The notes under the pieces were generated by a model. That model saw only the letters and a list, made by a program, of their open reading frames with translations, had not been told where the DNA came from and searched no databases. A program made the translations under genes and the position numbers. A stretch of 16,654 bases of DNA, taken from positions 1 to 16,654 of the forward strand of contig JBAZUC010000014.1 in NCBI GenBank assembly GCA_041661585.1, given 5' to 3'. Within the stretch, counting starts at the first letter, position 1; the number at the start of each line of letters is the position of its first letter. Of the stretch, positions 12,049 to 16,654 are shown piece by piece. This DNA is from JAPLXD01 sp041661585 (GTDB lineage: Bacteria; Patescibacteriota; Minisyncoccia; Moranbacterales; UBA11712).

Positions 12049-14403
12049 ATGAAAGAAATTTCCAAACATTACAATCCTTCCGAAGTTGAGCCAAAATGGC
12101 GGGAATTTTGGGAGAAGAATAATATCTATAAATTCGACCCCAAGGCCAAGGGAGAAATTTTTTCGGTGGACACGCCACCGCCGAATATCAGCGGGCGCAT
12201 GCATATCGGACATGCTTATTCTTATTCGCATGAAGATTTTGTGGCACGTTTTTTCAGAATGAAAGGAAAAAATGTTTTTTATCCCTTCGGAACGGATGAC
12301 AACGGCCTGCCCTCCGAACGATTTGTCGAAAAAAAAGCCGGAGTGACCGCGAGCCGAATGGATCGAAATGAATTCATCAAGCTTTGCATCAAGACTATAA
12401 AAGAAATAGTTCCAGAATTCAGCAAGGATTGGAAAAATCTCGGAATGTCCTGCGATTTTTCGAAAACCTATTCCACAATCGACGACCACTCCAGGAGAAT
12501 AAGCCAAAAATATTTCATCGATCTTTTCAAAAAAGGCCATGCCTATCGCCAGGAAGCGCCAGTGGTCTGGTGTCCGCACTGCCAAACCGCCATTGCTCAA
12601 GCCGAACTCGAAGACAAAGAAGTGGAAACTCTTTTCAATGATATTGTTTTCAAACTAAAAGACAAAAAAGACCTGATCATCGCCACAACCCGCCCGGAAT
12701 TGCTTTCGAGCTGCGTAGCTGTTTTTGTGCATCCGGATGACAAGCGATACAAAAAGCTAGTCGGCCAAAAAGCGCAAGTGCCGATTTTTGGAAACAAAGT
12801 TGAGATTCTGGCCGACAAAAAAGTTGACCCGGAAAAGGGGACAGGCGCGGTGATGTGCTGCACGTTTGGCGACAAAACCGACGTAGAGTGGTTCAAGGAA
12901 TACAAGTTGCCGCTTGTTATCTCGCTCGAAAAATACGGAAAAATGACAGCGCAAGCGAAAAAATACGCCGGACTTTCGACAAAAGATGCGCGCCAGAATA
13001 TCATCGAGGATTTGGAAAAGAAAAAACTGCTGATCGGCCAGAAAAAAATCACCCATTCGGTCAATATTCACGAACGATGCAAAAACGAGGTTGAAATCCT
13101 GAATTCTTTGCAATGGTACATCAAAATTCTCGACAAAAAGAAGAAATTTATCGAGCTTGGAAAAAAGATCAAATGGCATCCGCCTTTTATGCGGGCGCGC
13201 TATGAGAACTGGATCAACAATCTCGGCTGGGACTGGGCGATCTCGCGCCAAAGATTTTTTGGCATCCCGTTTCCGGTTTGGTATTGCGAGAAATGCGGAG
13301 AAATGAAGCTGGCCGATGTTGAAGATTTGCCGGTTGATCCGCTCACTGACAAGCCAAAAGGCAAGTGCGCGAAGTGTGGAGGTTCAAAATTCACGCCGGA
13401 AAAAGACGTCCTCGACACTTGGGCGACCAGCTCAATCTCCCCGCAGCTGGCTTTGCAACTGTTTTTTTCCGAAAAAGAGGCGCAAAAAATGATTCCGATG
13501 AATCTTCGCCCTCAAGCCCATGACATAATTTCAACTTGGCTTTTCTATACAGTTGTCCGTTCGAACTATCATTTTGACAAAATTCCATGGAAAGATGTTA
13601 TGATTTCGGGACATGTTCTTGATTCCAATGGCAAAAAAATGTCCAAAAGTCTTGGTAATGTCGTTGCGCCGCAGGAGATATTGGAAAAATACGGATCGGA
13701 TGCTTTGCGCTATTGGTCAGCCGGAAGCAGTTTGGGACAGGACATAAATTATTCCGAAGATGAAATAAAAATAGGCAAAAAGACCACAACCAAGCTTTGG
13801 AACGCGGCGAGATTCATGGCAATGAATGTGAAAAAAGCGGAATTGCTCAAGTCCACGGATGCGATTGAACCGGCGGATGCCTGGATCATTGGAGAACTAA
13901 ACGAAACAATAGCCAAAACAACCAAGGCCTTTGAAAACTATGCCTATGCGAAAGCTAAAGAAGAAATTGACGGGTTTTTCTGGTCAAAGTTTGCGGACTA
14001 TTATGTTGAGTTTGTGAAATACCGTTTCTTTGGCGAGGATGCAAAATCGAAAAAAACAGGCGAGAAAACAATTGCGACGGTGTTTTTCAATATTGTGAAA
14101 CTTTATGCGCCGATCATGCCTTTTGTCACGGAAGAAATTTTCCAAACGTATTTCAAGCACCTGGAAAAAGCAAGAAGCATCCATATTTCCAAGTGGCCGG
14201 AAGAAGTAAAGCTTTCTAAGAAAATAGATATCTCTGATTTTGACAGTGCGATCAAAGCCGTCGACGAGATCAGGAAATACAAAACAAAGCAAAATATCTC
14301 TCTCGGCGCAGAAATAGAGTCCATTAAATTGAAAACCGGAGTCAATCTCAAAAAATACGGAGAATTTTTGAAGAAAGTGGGAAGGACTGGAAAGATTTTA
14401 TGA
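12049..14403 (+). CDS. valS: Valine-tRNA ligase, archaeal-type
   Basis: ValRS charges tRNA-Val and edits Thr. The 784-residue class I enzyme has HIGH at 52-55 (MHIGHAYSYSHEDF) and KMSKS at 530-534 (KKMSKSLGNVV). Several signatures are those of the archaeal branch, also found in Rickettsia: PFGTDDNGLPSE instead of the bacterial GTDHAGIATQ, and DTWATSSISPQ instead of DTWFSSALWP. The editing domain (~165-320) starts with WCPHCQTAIAQAE and carries the TTRPE motif. A zinc knuckle CEKCG...CAKCG lies near 425-445. The C-terminal coiled-coil arm of bacterial ValRS is absent; the protein ends at GRTGKIL. The A of the TGA stop is the first base of a 48-bp palindrome. Confidence 0.95.
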   Translation: MKEISKHYNPSEVEPKWREFWEKNNIYKFDPKAKGEIFSVDTPPPNISGRMHIGHAYSYSHEDFVARFFRMKGKNVFYPFGTDDNGLPSERFVEKKAGVTASRMDRNEFIKLCIKTIKEIVPEFSKDWKNLGMSCDFSKTYSTIDDHSRRISQKYFIDLFKKGHAYRQEAPVVWCPHCQTAIAQAELEDKEVETLFNDIVFKLKDKKDLIIATTRPELLSSCVAVFVHPDDKRYKKLVGQKAQVPIFGNKVEILADKKVDPEKGTGAVMCCTFGDKTDVEWFKEYKLPLVISLEKYGKMTAQAKKYAGLSTKDARQNIIEDLEKKKLLIGQKKITHSVNIHERCKNEVEILNSLQWYIKILDKKKKFIELGKKIKWHPPFMRARYENWINNLGWDWAISRQRFFGIPFPVWYCEKCGEMKLADVEDLPVDPLTDKPKGKCAKCGGSKFTPEKDVLDTWATSSISPQLALQLFFSEKEAQKMIPMNLRPQAHDIISTWLFYTVVRSNYHFDKIPWKDVMISGHVLDSNGKKMSKSLGNVVAPQEILEKYGSDALRYWSAGSSLGQDINYSEDEIKIGKKTTTKLWNAARFMAMNVKKAELLKSTDAIEPADAWIIGELNETIAKTTKAFENYAYAKAKEEIDGFFWSKFADYYVEFVKYRFFGEDAKSKKTGEKTIATVFFNIVKLYAPIMPFVTEEIFQTYFKHLEKARSIHISKWPEEVKLSKKIDISDFDSAIKAVDEIRKYKTKQNISLGAEIESIKLKTGVNLKKYGEFLKKVGRTGKIL

Positions 14404-14450
14404 TCCTAAAGTTCGACTTTAGGAAATTTCCTAAAGTCGAACTTTAGGAT
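14403..14450. repeat. Perfect 48-bp palindrome filling the valS-ispH junction
   Basis: Bases 14403-14426 are the exact reverse complement of 14427-14450. Each half holds the near-palindrome CCTAAAGTTCGACTTTAGG (14405-14423) or its complement (14430-14448), so the element is a palindrome of palindromes. It includes the last base of the valS stop and ends 2 nt before the ispH ATG. The only SD-like bases for ispH (AGGA, 14446-14449) are part of it. It has no T-tract, so it is not a standard terminator. Confidence 0.9.
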
Positions 14451-14452
14451 TT

Positions 14453-15292
14453 ATGAAACCCAAAATCACCCTTGGAAAACATTCCGGGTTTTGTTTCGGC
14501 GTGAGACGCGCCTATGATTTGACGTGCGTCAATTCGAAAGATTGCGACGATGTTTTCATTCTTGGAAAACTTGTCCACAACAACGATGTCTGCCAGGATC
14601 TATACAAGCGCGGAATCAAAGAGATCGCATCTTTGTCTGACATCAAAGGCGGGACAGTGATCTTCACCGCGCACGGCGTCGGGCCGGGTTTCTATGAAAA
14701 AGCGAGCGCCACAGGGCTCAAAATCATTGACACGACTTGTCCCAAAGTGATGAAAGCGCAACGGCTGGCGAAAAATTTTGCCGAAAAAAAATGCACCGTT
14801 CTTGTTTTTGGCGACAAAAACCACAAGGAAGTGAAAAGTATCTTTGAATGGTCTGGACGAAAAGCAAGAGTAATCGGCAGTTTTGAAGAAATAAAAAAAA
14901 CAAATCTCAATAAGGCCAAAAAATATTGTCTCATTTCCCAAACCACCCAGAATGTTGAAGAATTCAAGAAAATAATCGCCTATCTCAAAAAGAATCTCAA
15001 ACATTTCACTCACATCAATACCATTTGTCCCTCAACGGATGACCGGCAAAAAGAGATCAGACAACTTGCAAAAACAAATGACGCCGTGATCGTCATCGGT
15101 GGGCGTGACAGTGCCAACTCTCATATGTTGTATGAGATTTCAAAATCAATAAACAAAAAAACATATTTCATTGAAAACTCCGCTCAATTGAAGAAAAGCT
15201 GGTTTAGTGGTATAAAAAAGGTAGCTGTTTCCGCTGGAGCTTCGACTCCCGAATGGATAATCAGAGAAGTTATCAATAAAATCCAAAATTAA
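14453..15292 (+). CDS. ispH: 4-hydroxy-3-methylbut-2-enyl diphosphate reductase
   Basis: IspH makes IPP and DMAPP from HMBPP in the last step of the MEP pathway, using a [4Fe-4S] cluster. The 279-residue product keeps the three cluster cysteines: Cys14 (GFCFGVRRA), Cys96 (DTTCPKV) and Cys192 (NTICPSTDDRQKE). It also keeps the HMBPP-binding histidines in VHNNDV (42), TAHGVGP (74) and NHKEV (124), the catalytic Glu126 after Lys125, and SAGASTPEWI near the end. No other MEP gene is in the window. The start is fixed by the family N-terminus; its RBS would have to come from the palindrome upstream. The stop overlaps the proS ATG by 1 nt. Confidence 0.96.
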   Translation: MKPKITLGKHSGFCFGVRRAYDLTCVNSKDCDDVFILGKLVHNNDVCQDLYKRGIKEIASLSDIKGGTVIFTAHGVGPGFYEKASATGLKIIDTTCPKVMKAQRLAKNFAEKKCTVLVFGDKNHKEVKSIFEWSGRKARVIGSFEEIKKTNLNKAKKYCLISQTTQNVEEFKKIIAYLKKNLKHFTHINTICPSTDDRQKEIRQLAKTNDAVIVIGGRDSANSHMLYEISKSINKKTYFIENSAQLKKSWFSGIKKVAVSAGASTPEWIIREVINKIQN

Positions 15293-16545
15293 TGCGCCAA
15301 TCCCAACTTTTCACCAAAACTCAAAAAAATGCGCCCAAGGACGAAATGAGCCTCAACGCCCAACTCTTGATTCGGGGCGGTTTTGTCGACAAATTGATGG
15401 CGGGTGCCTATACTATTTTGCCGCTTGGGCTTCGGGTGATGAAAAAAGTAGAAAATATCATCCGCGAAGAAATAAATGCTATCGGCGGCCAGGAAATTTT
15501 TATGCCGTCTCTCAATCCAAAAGAGAATTGGCAGAAAACTGAGCGGTGGGACACAATGGATGATTTGTATAAGCTAGAAGACAAAAGCGACCGTGAATTT
15601 GCTCTTGCGCCAACACATGAAGAAGTGGTTGTTCCGCTCGTCAAAAAATTTATTCAATCATACAAAGATTTGCCTTTTGCTGCTTATCAATTCCAAAATA
15701 AATTCCGTATGGAACTGCGGGCCAAATCGGGCATTTTGCGCGGTCGTGAATTCATCATGAAAGATCTGTACTCTTTTCATTCAACCCAAGAAAGTTTTGA
15801 TGATTATTATGAAAAGTCTAAAATCGCGTACAAAAATATTTTTGATCGAGTTGGAATTGGCGAAAATACTCATATCACTTTCGCTTCCGGTGGATCTTTT
15901 TCTAAATATTCCCACGAATTTCAAGCTGTTACTGACGCCGGTGAAGATATAATTTTTATCTGCAAAAAATGCGGATTGGCAATTAATAAAGAAGTAAAAG
16001 ACGAAACCCCCGAATGTCCCGAATGCAAAGGCATGGATTTTCGTGAAGAAAAGGCGATTGAAGTAGGAAATATTTTCACGCTAGGTACGAAATTTAGCGC
16101 ACCATTTGATCTCACAGTCACAAACGAAAAAGGCGAAAAAACGCCGGTCTTCATGGGTTGCTATGGAATCGGCCTTCAGCGGCTCATGGGAACGGTGGTG
16201 GAGCTTTGCAATGATGAAAATGGCATCCTCTGGCCGGAATCCGTTGCACCTTTTAAGGTTCATCTCATATCACTTGGAAAAAACGAGGAAGCGCAGATAT
16301 TATACAACGAACTTGAGAAAAACAATATCGAAGTTTTGTTTGATGACCGCGAAGACACAAGTGCTGGAGGAAAATTTGCCGACGCGGATCTCATTGGCAT
16401 TCCATGGCGCGTAGTGGTCAGTCAAAAATCTCTCGCCGGCGGAGGAGTGGAAGTGAAAAAAAGAAGTGAAAAAGAAAGCGAGATCGTGAAAATTGAAAAA
16501 TTGATAAATATTGTCATTGCGAGCGAAGCGAAGCAATCCCGTTGA
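15292..16545 (+). CDS. proS: Proline-tRNA ligase, compact form
   Basis: ProRS charges tRNA-Pro. The 417-residue class II enzyme has the core motifs GAYTILPLGLRVMKK (motif 1 region), FRMELRAKSGILRGREFIMK (motif 2) and GCYGIGLQRLMGTVVE (motif 3), then the anticodon-binding domain (VLFDDREDTSAGGKFADADL). The ~180-residue editing insertion of the E. coli type is absent. In its place is a short zinc ribbon with Cys224/227 and Cys242/245. Misacylated Ala-tRNA-Pro would need clearing in trans. The natural end seems to be near EIVKIEKLIN; the last residues IVIASEAKQSR and the TGA come from the dispersed hairpin repeat at 16511-16595. The ATG overlaps the ispH stop. Confidence 0.95.
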   Translation: MRQSQLFTKTQKNAPKDEMSLNAQLLIRGGFVDKLMAGAYTILPLGLRVMKKVENIIREEINAIGGQEIFMPSLNPKENWQKTERWDTMDDLYKLEDKSDREFALAPTHEEVVVPLVKKFIQSYKDLPFAAYQFQNKFRMELRAKSGILRGREFIMKDLYSFHSTQESFDDYYEKSKIAYKNIFDRVGIGENTHITFASGGSFSKYSHEFQAVTDAGEDIIFICKKCGLAINKEVKDETPECPECKGMDFREEKAIEVGNIFTLGTKFSAPFDLTVTNEKGEKTPVFMGCYGIGLQRLMGTVVELCNDENGILWPESVAPFKVHLISLGKNEEAQILYNELEKNNIEVLFDDREDTSAGGKFADADLIGIPWRVVVSQKSLAGGGVEVKKRSEKESEIVKIEKLINIVIASEAKQSR

Positions 16546-16595
16546 CTTCAGGATAGCACGAGATTGCCATGTTGCTGCGCTCCTCGCAATGACAA
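16511..16595. repeat. Dispersed hairpin repeat (TTGTCATTGCGAG type)
   Basis: TTGTCATTGCGAG (16511-16523) pairs perfectly with CTCGCAATGACAA (16583-16595). The inner arms GCGAAGCAATC and GAGATTGCCATG also pair in part. From recall, this family occurs in many unrelated bacteria and often adds IASEAKQS-like peptides to annotated proteins. Its left arm overlaps the 3' end of proS and supplies its final codons. Confidence 0.85.
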
Positions 16596-16603
16596 CTTAG
16601 TGT

Positions 16604-16654
16604 ATGGAACCACAAGAAACACCAAAAGAAAATCAAAATATCACTCTCGACAAA
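16604..16654 (+). CDS. Start of an unidentified gene (3' end outside window)
   Basis: An ATG at 16604, 9 nt after the hairpin repeat, opens a frame to the end of the window: 17 codons beginning MEPQETPKENQN. The polar, Glu/Gln/Asn-rich start looks like a flexible N-terminus. There is no clear SD and too little sequence to name it. Confidence 0.45.
   Translation, partial: MEPQETPKENQNITLDK

Noticed and set aside
14403..14450. Rho-independent terminator after valS
   Set aside because: The hairpin has no following T-tract and ends 2 nt before the ispH start codon.
1..16654. UGA recoding (as in Gracilibacteria/Absconditabacteria)
   Set aside because: UGA ends pheT, prfA, valS and the GIY-YIG gene at expected positions, with overlapping ATGA junctions, so it is a normal stop.

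Overview
The window is 16.6 kb of compact bacterial chromosome, rich in translation genes. It probably comes from a Candidate Phyla Radiation (Patescibacteria) genome, perhaps of the Parcubacteria/Moranbacteria type. This rests on the tight spacing with 1-4 nt overlaps, reduced versions of several large enzymes (PheT without its OB-fold domain, ProRS without its editing insertion, a short single-unit EF-Ts), an archaeal-type ValRS, a PEGA/propeller envelope protein and many small palindromic repeats. No marker gene here proves the lineage. UGA acts as a normal stop (ends of pheT, prfA and valS), so the recoded-UGA lineages are excluded.

Layout. 1-1374: 3' part of a PEGA plus beta-propeller protein. 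1394-1647: a self-contained unit (promoter, strong RBS, 25-codon Lys-rich micropeptide, bidirectional terminator). 1649-4017, minus strand: rpmE (L31 with a histone-H1-like tail), a terminator, then prfA-prmC, where the release factor and its methylase overlap by 4 nt. 4046-4096: divergent promoters for rpmE and rpsB whose -35 hexamers overlap. 4103-7152: a structured leader, then rpsB-tsf-ricT-TPR protein.

7164-7930 is the most unusual part. An intact tRNA-Thr(UGU) and an intact tRNA-Tyr(GUA) lie among broken tRNA copies interrupted by GC-rich palindromes. A broken tRNA-Thr 5' part has an insert in its D-loop. Three tRNA-Tyr pieces carry the same 35-bp insert between anticodon positions 34 and 35, and two of these pieces form an exact 101-bp tandem repeat. 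A small GIY-YIG nuclease gene sits between a broken and an intact tRNA-Tyr and runs into the 5' end of the intact one.

7990-16545: pheS-pheT-MTH1-like NUDIX-hypothetical-valS-ispH-proS, probably one long operon, followed by the start of another gene. It combines aminoacylation of Phe, Val and Pro with nucleotide-pool cleaning and the last step of the MEP isoprenoid pathway. Small repeats have entered or replaced coding sequence here: a tandem palindrome in the PheT linker, a perfect 48-bp palindrome filling the valS-ispH junction, and a dispersed hairpin repeat that supplies the last codons of proS. The palindromes in pheT and at valS/ispH share the form CCTAA-N9-TTAGG, which points to one active element family. 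A different small repeat lies in prmC.
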